This document shows, piece after piece, positions 10,112 to 18,175 of a stretch of DNA of 64,000 nt (position 1 is its first letter; each line of letters opens with the position of its first letter). The DNA lies in assembly GCF_040361195.1 (NCBI RefSeq), contig NZ_APNE01000002.1; one strand, given 5' to 3'. The translations under genes were made by a program, and so were the position numbers. The stretch is from Salinisphaera hydrothermalis. Lineage in GTDB: Bacteria; Pseudomonadota; Gammaproteobacteria; Nevskiales; Salinisphaeraceae. The notes under the pieces were generated by a model. It made no database searches. It was given only the letters and a program-made list of their open reading frames with translations, and was not told the DNA's origin.

Positions 10112-11052
10112 CGTGAACTCGTGTTGTCCAAAAGCCGGCCGACCTCGGCCACGTCGGCATGCATCTGACGGGTCAGCGCATCGAGGGAATCGTAATGCTC
10201 CTCGGCGCGCACAAAGTGTTTGAAGAATACGTCAATACGCTGGCCGTATAAATCGCCGGAAAAATCGAGCACGTAGATCTCCAGCAGCTCGTCGCGCCCG
10301 TTCACGGTCGGCCGTACACCGAAACTGGCCGCTCCGATGTGCCACGAATCATCGGCAAGCCGTACCCGCACCGCATAAACCCCGTAGCGAAGCGCCGACG
10401 GACGCTCGAGGCGCAGATTAGCGGTCGGAAACCCCAGCGTACGCCCCAGGCGCTCGCCGCCGACAACCCGGCCGGACACGCGATAAGCCCGACCGAGCAA
10501 GCGTGCTGCCTGTTCAACATCGCCCGCCTGCAACCGATGACGTACGCGAGTGGAACTGACGCGTTCTCCATCCACACAGACATCCGGAACCGGCAACAAT
10601 TCCACGCCGCGTGCTTCAGCGAATCGCTCCAAGGTATGGATATCGCCGGATCGACGATGGCCGAAGCGAAAATCGCGGCCCACCAGAATCGCGCGCGCGC
10701 CCAACCGCCGCGCGATCAGATCATCGAGAAAGGCTTCCGGCGAGAGCTGCGCAAACGCGCGATCGAAACGTGCACGCACGAAGACATCGATACCCAGCGC
10801 GGCGGCATCCTCCATCTTCTCGCGTAACGAAGACAGACGCGGCGGCGGATCGTCCGGCATAAAAAACGCACGTGGCGTCGGGTCGAACGTCATCAGCGCC
10901 GCCGGTCGCCCGAGCTCCGTCGCCCGCTCGCGTACGCGTTCGATCACGGCCTGATGCCCGCGGTGCAGACCATCGAAATTGCCGATCGTCAGCACACAGC
11001 CCTCGGGCAGTGCCGGCGCCGTACGTATGGAACGGATGATGCGCATCAACAA
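10108..11052 (-). CDS. ribF: Bifunctional riboflavin kinase/FAD synthetase
   Basis: 314 residues (312 if translation begins at the second ATG, MRIIRSI, which fits the family better). The N-terminal FAD synthetase domain has the nucleotidyltransferase motif IGNFDGLHRGHQ and the later SSTRVR. The C-terminal riboflavin kinase domain (from about residue 185) has GRTLGFPTANL and the GVY segment. It makes FMN and then FAD from riboflavin in the cytosol. It lies 12 nt after murJ and overlaps lspA, so murJ-ribF-lspA is one transcription unit. Confidence 0.95.
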   Translation of the reverse strand: MLMRIIRSIRTAPALPEGCVLTIGNFDGLHRGHQAVIERVRERATELGRPAALMTFDPTPRAFFMPDDPPPRLSSLREKMEDAAALGIDVFVRARFDRAFAQLSPEAFLDDLIARRLGARAILVGRDFRFGHRRSGDIHTLERFAEARGVELLPVPDVCVDGERVSSTRVRHRLQAGDVEQAARLLGRAYRVSGRVVGGERLGRTLGFPTANLRLERPSALRYGVYAVRVRLADDSWHIGAASFGVRPTVNGRDELLEIYVLDFSGDLYGQRIDVFFKHFVRAEEHYDSLDALTRQMHADVAEVGRLLDNTSSR

Positions 11053-11064
11053 CCCTACTCCCGG

Positions 11065-12636
11065 TTACTTCGTCGAGCCGTGGCCCAGTCGAAACTGATG
11101 CGGCCGTATGCCGAATAGCCCGAGCACGATGAAATAAATGGCGATACCGGCGCCGATCCAGATCGACAGCCAGGCGACCCGCATGAGTGCGGTGCGCGAC
11201 ACCCAGACCGCGTTGGTCGCCGCGCCGAAGTGTAGTACCGCCGCCATCACGATGCATGCCAGAGCCACTCGCCACAACAGACCGGCCCAGCCGGCGCCCG
11301 GCGCATAGGCCCCGCTGGCCCGCAGGTTGCGGAACAGCAATCCGGCGTTGACGAACGCGCCGAGCGAACCCGCCAGCGCCAGCCCGGCGTGGGGCGCTGG
11401 CCAGTGCATGAACAGAAAGATACCGACGAAAATCAGATTCATGGCCATCGCGCTGATCATCGAAATCACGCCACAACGCACGGGCGTACGCGAGTCCTCG
11501 CGCGAGTAGAAACCGGTCACGAGCACCTTGACCAGCGAAAACCCCATGAATCCCAGCGAATACGCCATCAGCGCATACTGGCTCATGAGCGCATCGTGGG
11601 CGCCGAACGAGCGATAATTGAACAGCGTGGACACGAGCGGCCCCGACAGTACGAACAGGCCGACCATCGCCGGCAGGCCGAGCAGGGCCAGCAGCCGGAG
11701 CGCCCAGTCGAGCGTGGCCGAGAACTCGTCCTTCGATGCGCTCGCATGGCGCGCCGATAGCGTCGGCAGGATCACCGTCGCGATCGCGACCGAAAAGATG
11801 CCCAGCGGAAACTCCATCAGCCGATCGGCGTAATACAGCCAGCTGACACTGCCCGCGGCCAGAAACGACGCGACGATCGTATCCAGCAACAGCGTAATCT
11901 GAGCGACCGAAGAGCCGAACATGATCGGCAGCATCAGCCGCAGGATCCGGCGCACCTTGGCATTAGACCACCCCCAGCGCGGCCGCGGCAGGCGATCGAT
12001 ACGCAACAGGAACGGCACCTGGAACGCCAACTGCACCACACCGGCGATGAATACCCCGATCGCCAGAGCGATCTGCGGCTGCGCGAAGAACGGCGACAGG
12101 CCGAGCGCGGCGCCGATCATGCAGAAATTGAGCAATACCGGCGTGACCGCGGGTACCGCGAACTGGCCGTAGGTGTTGAGAATCCCCCCTGCCAGCGCTG
12201 TCAGGGAGATGAACAACAGATAAGGAAACGTAATGCGCAGCATATCGACGGCCAGCGAAAACTGGCCGGGCGATTCAGCGAAGCCGGGCGCGAAGGCATA
12301 AATCAACAGCGGCGCCGCGATCACGCCAATGATGGTCAACCCGATCAGAATGACGCCTAGCGTGCCGGCGACCACCGACACCAGCTCCTTAACCTCGTCG
12401 CCACTTTCCTGATCGCGCGTGGCCGACAACACCGGGACGAACGATTGCGCAAAAGCCCCCTCGGCGAACAGCCGGCGCAGGAAATTGGGGATTTTGAAGG
12501 CCACGAGGAACGCGTCCATCGCCGGCCCGGCGCCGAACATCACGGCCAGCACCACATCGCGGACAAAGCCCAGGATGCGCGAACAGAATGTCATCGCGCC
12601 GACCACGCTGGTCGACCGGGCCAGTGATGAAGCCAT
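11065..12636 (-). CDS. murJ: Lipid II flippase MurJ
   Basis: 523 residues, polytopic inner-membrane protein of the MOP/MviN family with about 14 hydrophobic segments. The N-terminal signature SRILGFVRDVVLA and the following AMDAFLVAFKIPNFLRRLFAEGAFAQSFVPV are diagnostic. It flips undecaprenyl-linked lipid II to the periplasmic face for peptidoglycan synthesis. It is transcribed away from rpsT; a TATAGT hexamer at 12666-12671 (minus) may be its -10, but no good -35 goes with it. Confidence 0.96.
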   Translation of the reverse strand: MASSLARSTSVVGAMTFCSRILGFVRDVVLAVMFGAGPAMDAFLVAFKIPNFLRRLFAEGAFAQSFVPVLSATRDQESGDEVKELVSVVAGTLGVILIGLTIIGVIAAPLLIYAFAPGFAESPGQFSLAVDMLRITFPYLLFISLTALAGGILNTYGQFAVPAVTPVLLNFCMIGAALGLSPFFAQPQIALAIGVFIAGVVQLAFQVPFLLRIDRLPRPRWGWSNAKVRRILRLMLPIMFGSSVAQITLLLDTIVASFLAAGSVSWLYYADRLMEFPLGIFSVAIATVILPTLSARHASASKDEFSATLDWALRLLALLGLPAMVGLFVLSGPLVSTLFNYRSFGAHDALMSQYALMAYSLGFMGFSLVKVLVTGFYSREDSRTPVRCGVISMISAMAMNLIFVGIFLFMHWPAPHAGLALAGSLGAFVNAGLLFRNLRASGAYAPGAGWAGLLWRVALACIVMAAVLHFGAATNAVWVSRTALMRVAWLSIWIGAGIAIYFIVLGLFGIRPHQFRLGHGSTK

Positions 12637-12709
12637 TACAATTGCAGGAAGCCGAAACGCAGCGCACTATAGCCTTTAATGTCGGGCAATCGAAACACGA
12701 TCGTCAGAT

Positions 12710-12738
12710 TTGACATGAGTCGCGCTATTAACGATAAT
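12710..12738 (+). promoter_or_regulatory. Sigma-70 promoter of rpsT
   Basis: TTGACA (12710-12715), an exact 17-nt spacer, then GATAAT (12733-12738). It sits about 40 nt before the rpsT start. A near-consensus promoter is expected for a ribosomal protein gene. Confidence 0.82.
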
Positions 12739-12781
12739 CGCGCGCCTTTCCGGCATTCCAACCAAATTTCAGGAGCTGTCC

Positions 12782-13051
12782 GTGGCGAATACTGCCCAAG
12801 CCCGCAAACGCGTCCGCCAGGCGACCGAACACCGTCAGCGCAACATGGCGCAGCGTTCGCTCGTGCGCACGCACATCAAGAAGGTGCAGAAAGCCATTGC
12901 GTCGAACGATCTGCCGGGCGCGCAGGAAGCTTTCAAGAACGCCGTCCCGGTCATTGACCGTATGGCCGGCAAGGGTCAGATCCATAGCAACAAGGCGGCC
13001 CGCCACAAATCGCGCCTGAACGCGCAGATCAAGGCGATGGCTCAGGCCTGA
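12782..13051 (+). CDS. rpsT: 30S ribosomal protein S20
   Basis: 89 residues, very rich in Arg/Lys/Ala, all-helical. MANTAQARKRVRQATEHRQRN and the KGQIHSNKAARHKSRL segment are typical of S20, which binds 16S rRNA in the small subunit. The start is GTG, with AGGAG at 12771-12775. A GTG/UUG start is a known feature of rpsT translational autocontrol in other gammaproteobacteria. It is a single-gene unit with its own promoter and terminator. Confidence 0.97.
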   Translation: MANTAQARKRVRQATEHRQRNMAQRSLVRTHIKKVQKAIASNDLPGAQEAFKNAVPVIDRMAGKGQIHSNKAARHKSRLNAQIKAMAQA

Positions 13052-13072
13052 GCCCAGCGCCCGAATTGCTAG

Positions 13073-13102
13073 AAAAACCCGCCCGATACGGCGGGTTTTT
13101 TT
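13073..13102 (+). terminator. Intrinsic terminator of rpsT
   Basis: An 11-bp perfect stem, AAAAACCCGCC (13073-13083) and GGCGGGTTTTT (13090-13100), with a 6-nt loop and seven T at the 3' side. Confidence 0.93.
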
Positions 13103-13127
13103 ATGCCTGAAGCGCGCCTTAGGGCCG

Positions 13128-13298
13128 GTCGTCATGAGAGACGCCGCCGCATGAGGCCCGCCCATCGTGTCAGGCAAGGCGCATGCCGCCGAGCGTGGCG
13201 GGCCCCACGGTCAAGGCATGCAACGCCGCCTGGCGCGGTGGGCGGGCATCACCCGCAGGGCCCGCCCGTGCCCGTGAGGCGGTGCATCTCATGACGAC
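13128..13298. repeat. Non-coding inverted-repeat element (REP/MITE-like)
   Basis: The ends are a 12-bp perfect inverted repeat, GTCGTCATGAGA (13128-13139) and TCTCATGACGAC (13287-13298). Similarity between the arms continues inward in degenerate form (GCCGCC/GGCGGT, then GGCCCGCCC/GGGCGGGCC). The interior holds more GC-rich palindromes such as GCCCGCC...GGCGGGC. It has no coding potential. It fills most of the rpsT-proB gap. The structure suggests a REP cluster or a small mobile remnant; I know no named family for it. Confidence 0.55.
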
Positions 13299-13306
13299 AC
13301 GCCCTG

Positions 13307-13326
13307 GAGCCTATTCCAACAGGCTC
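13307..13326 (-). repeat. 20-bp hairpin abutting the proB stop codon (copy 1)
   Basis: GAGCCTATTCCAACAGGCTC on the plus strand forms a hairpin with a UGGA-type loop when transcribed on the minus strand. It begins at the base right after the proB TAA. A second copy with two differences has exactly the same relation to the stop of the methylthioinosine phosphorylase gene (47961-47980). It is probably a 3'-end stabilising or terminating structure; there is no T run. Confidence 0.6.
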
Positions 13327-14454
13327 TTACACCGTGACCAGGTTGTCCCGATGAATGAACTCCGGCTCGCGGTCGTATCCGAGGATCGCCGGAATCCTTT
13401 CGCTGGACTGACCCATCAGCAAGCGGGCCTCGCGCGCGTCGTAATTGACGAGACCACGCGCGACCTCTTCGCCATCAGGCGAAATACAGGCCACAAGATC
13501 GCCGCGATGAAAATCACCCTCCACCGCGGTCACGCCGATCGGCAACAGGCTACGGCCGGCCTCGCGCAACACACGAGCCGCGCCCGCGTCGACCTGTAAC
13601 CGCCCGCGCACCCGGCGCTGCCCGGCCAACCAGTTCTTGCGCGCGGCGCGGCGCCGTCCGGGCCGCGGCAACAATAACGTCCCCAGCGCTTCACCGGCCG
13701 CTACCCGCTCCAGAACACGCGGCGTACGGCCGTCCACGATCACCGTCAGGGCATCCGAATCGGCGGCTTGGCGCGCGGCGAGAATCTTGGTCTGCATGCC
13801 CCCGCGACCCAGCACCCCGCCACTGGCTCCGGCCATACGTAGCAGCTCCGGCGCATAAGCCTCGATCTCGGGCACGAGACTGGCTTCGGGATGCGTGCGC
13901 GGATCGGCATCGAAGACGCCGGCCTGGTCGGTCAGAATGACGAGACCATCGGCATCGATCAGGTTGACCACGAGTGCGGCGAGCGTGTCGTTGTCGCCCA
14001 CCCGAATCTCTTCCATCGCGATCGCGTCGTTTTCGTTCACGATGGGTACCACACCCAAGCCGAGCAACGTCATCAGCGTACGGCGGGCATTGAGATAACG
14101 CCCGCGATGCGACACATCGTCGTGGGTCAGCAATACCTGGGCAACCCGGCGCTGAAATGCGGCAAACGCCTGCCCGTAGGCTTCGACGAGGCCCGCCTGC
14201 CCCACTGAAGCCGCGGCCTGCAATTCATCGAGGCGCAACGGGCGGCTGCGCCAACCCAGACGGACCATGCCCTCGGCCACCGACCCCGAGGACACCAGCA
14301 CGACCTCGTTGCCGCCGGCGGCCAGGGCGGCGATCTGACGCGCCCATTCCTCGAGCCGCGCGCGATCCAGACCCTGCCCGTCGGCCGTGAGCAGCGCGCT
14401 GCCAATCTTGACCACCCAGCGCCGCACGCCGGGCAGGCGCTCACGCGCGCTCAT
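13327..14454 (-). CDS. proB: Glutamate 5-kinase
   Basis: 375 residues. The first enzyme of proline synthesis phosphorylates glutamate at the gamma carboxyl with ATP. The amino-acid-kinase domain (about 1-260) has WVVKIGSALLT, VLVSSGSVAEG, PIVNENDAI and GRGGMQTKILAA. A C-terminal PUA domain covers about residues 280-365. I place the start at MSARERLPGVRR because the upstream Arg-rich extension would sit inside obgE. This start still overlaps the obgE 3' end by 14 nt, suggesting coupling. Confidence 0.95.
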   Translation of the reverse strand: MSARERLPGVRRWVVKIGSALLTADGQGLDRARLEEWARQIAALAAGGNEVVLVSSGSVAEGMVRLGWRSRPLRLDELQAAASVGQAGLVEAYGQAFAAFQRRVAQVLLTHDDVSHRGRYLNARRTLMTLLGLGVVPIVNENDAIAMEEIRVGDNDTLAALVVNLIDADGLVILTDQAGVFDADPRTHPEASLVPEIEAYAPELLRMAGASGGVLGRGGMQTKILAARQAADSDALTVIVDGRTPRVLERVAAGEALGTLLLPRPGRRRAARKNWLAGQRRVRGRLQVDAGAARVLREAGRSLLPIGVTAVEGDFHRGDLVACISPDGEEVARGLVNYDAREARLLMGQSSERIPAILGYDREPEFIHRDNLVTV

Positions 14455-15508
14455 CGTCGGCCGCGTCCGTCGCATCCGAATCCGTAGCCGCCGCTTCGGC
14501 CGCGGCTGCATCCAGCGCTTCCATGGCCTCGTCGATCAACACCCGCAGCGTATCGGGGCGGATCGCCGAAATCGTATAGATCGGCGCCTGCCAATCGAGC
14601 TCGGTCACGATGCGTTCACGCAGCGCCTCGACCGCCTCGGGTTCGAGCGCATCGACCTTGTTGAGCAGCAACCACCGCGGTCGCTTGGCGAGCTCCGGGT
14701 TGAAGCGCTCGAGTTCGTCGCTGATCGTACGAATCTGCCCGACCGGGTCACGACCCTCGATGTCGGCTGCGTCGACGACGTGGAACAACAGACGGGTCCG
14801 CTGTACGTGTCGCAGAAAACGATGCCCCAGCCCGACGCCTTCGGCCGCGCCTTCGATCAACCCCGGCAAATCCACCAGCGTGAAGCTTTTCAGCGGCCCG
14901 GCACTGACCACGCCGACCTGCGGCTGCAAGGTGGTGAACGGGTAATCGGCAATACGCGGACGCGCGGCCGATATGGACGACAATAACGTCGACTTGCCGG
15001 CATTCGGCAGGCCGACCAGCCCGACATCCGCCAGCAGCTTGAGCTCGAGACGCAGTTCGCGGATCTCGCCCGGGGTGCCGTCGGTCGTTTTGCGCGGCGC
15101 CTGATTGGTGCTCGATTTGAAACGCGCATTGCCCAGGCCATGGTAGCCGCCCTGCGCCACGCATAGCGTCTCGCCGTCATGGGTCAGATCGCCAATCAGC
15201 TCATCGGTTTCACGCGAGTAGCACAACGTACCTACCGGCACCGGCAGATAACGATCCTGCCCTTTCGCGCCCGTGCGGTTCTTGCCCGCGCCGTTGCCGC
15301 CGCGCTCGGCCTTGAACACGCGATTGATGCGATAGTCGTAGAGCGTGTTCAGATTATGGTCGGCGATCAGATAAACACTGCCGCCATCGCCCCCGTCACC
15401 GCCATCGGGGCCGCCGTGGGGCACGTATTTTTCGCGCCGGAAGCTCAGGCAACCGTGGCCACCGTCGCCGGCCTCGACCCGAAGGTTGGCTTCATCAACG
15501 AATTTCAT
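14441..15508 (-). CDS. obgE: GTPase ObgE/CgtA
   Basis: 355 residues. The Gly-rich OBG fold (1-158) has FRREKYVPHGGPDGGDGGDGG. The GTPase domain has G1 GLPNAGKST, G3 DLPGL and G4 NKVD. The C-terminal tail is short and acidic (DSDATDAADDE). ObgE acts in 50S subunit maturation and in linking growth to ppGpp. It follows the rplU-rpmA terminator, so it probably has its own promoter, and it is coupled to proB downstream. Confidence 0.96.
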   Translation of the reverse strand: MKFVDEANLRVEAGDGGHGCLSFRREKYVPHGGPDGGDGGDGGSVYLIADHNLNTLYDYRINRVFKAERGGNGAGKNRTGAKGQDRYLPVPVGTLCYSRETDELIGDLTHDGETLCVAQGGYHGLGNARFKSSTNQAPRKTTDGTPGEIRELRLELKLLADVGLVGLPNAGKSTLLSSISAARPRIADYPFTTLQPQVGVVSAGPLKSFTLVDLPGLIEGAAEGVGLGHRFLRHVQRTRLLFHVVDAADIEGRDPVGQIRTISDELERFNPELAKRPRWLLLNKVDALEPEAVEALRERIVTELDWQAPIYTISAIRPDTLRVLIDEAMEALDAAAAEAAATDSDATDAADDERA

Positions 15509-15564
15509 GCGATCCGCCCTCAGCGCGGGATGATGATCTACTGATCATGCAGTACGAGCAAACA

Positions 15565-15591
15565 CAAAAAAGCCCCGCCGAAGCGAGGCTT
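15565..15591 (-). terminator. Intrinsic terminator of the rplU-rpmA operon
   Basis: Read on the minus strand, a 9-bp stem (15583-15591 with 15570-15578, one G-T pair) closes a TTCG tetraloop and is followed by six to seven T. This is a textbook terminator. Confidence 0.92.
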
Positions 15592-15616
15592 TCGCGATCG
15601 AGCGATCGATCGCGTG

Positions 15617-15880
15617 TCAGTCGGCGGCCGGGACCACCGAGACGAACTTACGGTTGTTCGGCCCCTTGACGGCGAAATCAACCTTACCGTCGACGCTCGC
15701 GTAGAGCGTGTAGTCTTTGCCGGTGCCCACATTCGAGCCGGCGTGGAAGCTACTGCCACGCTGACGAACGATGATGTTGCCGGCCTTGACCTGCTGGCCG
15801 CCGAATTTCTTCACGCCGAGGCGTTTCGATTCGGAATCGCGACCGTTGCGGGTACTACCGCCTGCCTTTTTATGTGCCAT
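15617..15880 (-). CDS. rpmA: 50S ribosomal protein L27
   Basis: 87 residues. It starts MAHKKAGGSTRNGRDSESKR and has the L27 motif GGQQVKAGNIIVRQRG. L27 sits at the peptidyl transferase centre, its N-terminus reaching the tRNA ends. It follows rplU by 40 nt in the usual L21-L27 operon. Confidence 0.98.
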   Translation of the reverse strand: MAHKKAGGSTRNGRDSESKRLGVKKFGGQQVKAGNIIVRQRGSSFHAGSNVGTGKDYTLYASVDGKVDFAVKGPNNRKFVSVVPAAD

Positions 15881-15920
15881 GAGCTAGTGCCTCCCGTTCG
15901 AGGATTCGATGCCGCAGCGC

Positions 15921-16241
15921 TTAAGCGCCGGGGATCGAGGTGATCTTGAGCTGCGTATAATGCTGGCGGTGACCGTGCGTGCGACGATACTTCTTACGAC
16001 GCTTGAACTTGATCACTTCCACTTTGTCGGCGCGACCGTGGCTCTGGACGTCGGCCGAAATGGCCTTGCCGTCGAGAACCGGCGTGCCGATCTGGACGTT
16101 ATCGCCATCGGAGATCAACAACACGTCAGCCAGCTCGATCGTGCTGCCGGGCTCGGCATCGAGCTTCTCGACGCGCACCACGTCGCCTTCCGCGACTCTG
16201 TACTGTTTTCCGCCGGTACGGATTACCGCGTGCATGTCCAC
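15921..16241 (-). CDS. rplU: 50S ribosomal protein L21
   Basis: 106 residues. MHAVIRTGGKQYRVAEGDVV (after an initial MD) and the FKRRKKYRRTHGHRQHYTQLKI block identify L21, a 23S rRNA-binding protein. It is the first gene of rplU-rpmA and is driven by the strong promoter at 16288-16316. Confidence 0.98.
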   Translation of the reverse strand: MDMHAVIRTGGKQYRVAEGDVVRVEKLDAEPGSTIELADVLLISDGDNVQIGTPVLDGKAISADVQSHGRADKVEVIKFKRRKKYRRTHGHRQHYTQLKITSIPGA

Positions 16242-16287
16242 TCCAAACGCAGGTTGCGGGCGTGTTCGGCCCGTTCAAAGAGCGCGA

Positions 16288-16316
16288 ATGATACGGCGTT
16301 GCACCGCGCGGGTCAA
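16288..16316 (-). promoter_or_regulatory. Sigma-70 promoter of rplU-rpmA
   Basis: On the minus strand, TTGACC (16316-16311), a 17-nt spacer, then TATCAT (16293-16288), about 45 nt before the rplU start. Confidence 0.82.
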
Positions 16317-16340
16317 CGCCTGCGTTTACCGACCCCGTTC

Positions 16341-16369
16341 TTGACAGATAGCGGCCGCAGCCCTAAGTT
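16341..16369 (+). promoter_or_regulatory. Possible promoter of ispB
   Basis: A perfect TTGACA -35 (16341-16346) with a 17-nt spacer to a poor TAAGTT -10. It points at ispB, 27 nt before the start, and is divergent from the rplU promoter. Confidence 0.45.
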
Positions 16370-16396
16370 TGCCGCTGTTTTTGCGATCCCGGACAG

Positions 16397-17365
16397 ATGA
16401 ATATCCAGCCGCTGTTTCAGCCGGTCGAAGATGATATGCGCGCGGTCGACGCGCTGATCCGTAAGCGGCTGAGCTCCGACGTCGTCCTCATCAATACGCT
16501 GGGCGAATATATTATCGCCAGTGGCGGCAAGCGAATCCGCCCTGCCCTTGTCGTGCTCGCGGCGCGCGCGGCCGGTTATGAAGGCACCGCGCATCACTTG
16601 CTGGCGGTCATCATCGAATTCATTCATACCGCCACCCTGTTGCACGACGACGTCGTCGACGAGTCTACCCTGCGCCGCGGGCGCGAAACCGCGAACAGTG
16701 TCTGGGGTAACGACGCCAGCGTGCTGACCGGCGATTTCCTGTACTCGCGCGCGTTCCAATTGATGGTCGAACTGGATTCGTTCGAGGTCATGAAAGTTCT
16801 CGCCGACGCGACCAACCGGATCGCCGAGGGCGAAGTCATGCAGTTGATGCATGCGCACGACCCCAATCTGAGCGAGCGGGATTACCTGGAAGTCGTGGAT
16901 CGCAAGACCGCCAGCCTGTTCGCCGCTGGCTGTCGCCTCGGCGCGCTACTCGCCGGGCGCTCGCCGGAACACTGTCAGGCGATGGCCGATTTCGGCCGCA
17001 ACCTGGGTGTCGCGTTCCAGGTCGTCGACGATGCGCTGGATTATGGTCACGGCGACGAAACCTACGGCAAGAACCTCGGCGACGATCTGGCCGAAGGCAA
17101 GACCACCCTGCCGCTGATCTGCGCGCTGGCGCGTACGCCGGAGGCCGAAGCGGCCCCGTTGCGCCAGGCAATTCGCGACGCTGACCTCGGTGCACTGAAT
17201 TCTATTAAAAAAGCGATTGAATCCACGGATGCGATGACATACACTTTCGGCCGCGCCGACGAGGCAGCCGAGAAATCGATCGATTGTCTCGCTTCGTTCG
17301 AGTCGTCGCAGTTCAAGGACGCCTTGATTTCGCTGGCCCGCTTCTCGGTTCAGCGTCGGTCCTGA
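16397..17365 (+). CDS. ispB: Octaprenyl diphosphate synthase (long-chain trans-prenyl transferase)
   Basis: 322 residues. The two Asp-rich motifs of prenyl synthases are present: LLHDDVVDES (about residues 82-91) and VVDDALDY (about 211-218); GGKRIRP is near residue 43. The enzyme extends farnesyl diphosphate with IPP to make the ubiquinone side chain. It is divergent from rplU as in Pseudomonas and E. coli. A tRNA gene follows 7 nt after the stop and may be cotranscribed. Confidence 0.95.
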   Translation: MNIQPLFQPVEDDMRAVDALIRKRLSSDVVLINTLGEYIIASGGKRIRPALVVLAARAAGYEGTAHHLLAVIIEFIHTATLLHDDVVDESTLRRGRETANSVWGNDASVLTGDFLYSRAFQLMVELDSFEVMKVLADATNRIAEGEVMQLMHAHDPNLSERDYLEVVDRKTASLFAAGCRLGALLAGRSPEHCQAMADFGRNLGVAFQVVDDALDYGHGDETYGKNLGDDLAEGKTTLPLICALARTPEAEAAPLRQAIRDADLGALNSIKKAIESTDAMTYTFGRADEAAEKSIDCLASFESSQFKDALISLARFSVQRRS

Positions 17366-17372
17366 AATACAT

Positions 17373-17449
17373 CGGAGTATAGCTCAGCTTGGTAGAGCGC
17401 CACCTTCGGGAGGTGGAGGTCGTAGGTTCAAATCCTGCTACTCCGACCA
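17373..17449 (+). tRNA. tRNA-Pro (anticodon CGG)
   Basis: 77 nt with encoded CCA. The acceptor arms CGGAGTA and TACTCCG pair fully. The anticodon stem CCACC/GGTGG carries loop TTCGGGA, giving anticodon CGG with G37, as in proline tRNAs. The D arm has GGTAGAGC and the T arm GTAGG-TTCAAAT-CCTGC. It begins with C, a hallmark of bacterial tRNA-Pro. Confidence 0.96.
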
Positions 17450-17576
17450 TTCTTATTCCCGCCTGATCGACCGACGATCATTCCCCCAAAGCGAGCCGCG
17501 TAGCCTTTTACAGGTCATCCTACGTTGCGCCCGGCGGGACACGGCGCCGTTACCGACGCCGCGCCGACCCATGCCA

Positions 17577-18026
17577 CTACGGCGAACCGCTGGCCTGTTC
17601 TTCCATCATCTGATCGTAGTCGTGCGCCAGTTGCGTCTTCTCGTCGTCGCCCAGTACGCGACCGGCGATCTGGAAGACCTCCTGCTCTTCTTCATCCAGA
17701 TGATGAGTCACAAGGTGCTCGAGCTTCTTGGCCGAATTCAGCCAGGCCGGCGAACTGTAGTCCGTCCCCTCCAGCTCCTCGACCAGCTCGTCGATCTCGT
17801 GATGCTCCGCGACGCTATGACGCGCTTTCTCCTGCGTCATATCGTGCTCCATCAGCGGATTATAGAAATAACGCTCTTCCGCGTTCTCGTGATGCACCAG
17901 TTCGGCCTTGACCGCGGCAAACAAGCCTTCGCGCTTGTCGGTATCGCCGTGCGTATCGCTCAGCGCCGCCAGTAGCCGCCGCTGTTTGTCATGGCTTTCA
18001 CGCAACGCCTCGAAAATCGTTTTCAA
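17577..18026 (-). CDS. Hemerythrin HHE domain protein
   Basis: About 149 residues, helical and acidic. The spaced His/Glu ligands of a di-iron HHE four-helix bundle are visible: RESHDKQ, LVHHENAEERYFYNPLM, VAEHHEIDELVEEL and HLVTHHLDEEEQEVF. Such proteins bind O2 or NO or serve in iron and oxidative stress. I choose a TTG start (giving MKTIFEALRESH) with GAGAG upstream; a GTG start at 18077 would add 17 residues unlike the family. It is a single gene facing tRNA-Pro. The exact role is unknown. Confidence 0.8.
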   Translation of the reverse strand: MKTIFEALRESHDKQRRLLAALSDTHGDTDKREGLFAAVKAELVHHENAEERYFYNPLMEHDMTQEKARHSVAEHHEIDELVEELEGTDYSSPAWLNSAKKLEHLVTHHLDEEEQEVFQIAGRVLGDDEKTQLAHDYDQMMEEQASGSP

Positions 18027-18175
18027 CTCGGTCTCTCGACATGAATGACCCCTCGACGATAGTTCATGGCACCCCACAAGAAAACCGCCTACAATCGAGT
18101 GAGCGATTAATCAGGTGATGCGACGTACCAGGCGACCGTGCCATCATGCGGTCTCTTCCGGTACGCGGCGTAACT

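Noticed and set aside
10108..12636. FMN riboswitch upstream of ribF
   Set aside because: ribF follows murJ by 12 nt with no leader, and the conserved RFN elements are not present in the murJ upstream region.
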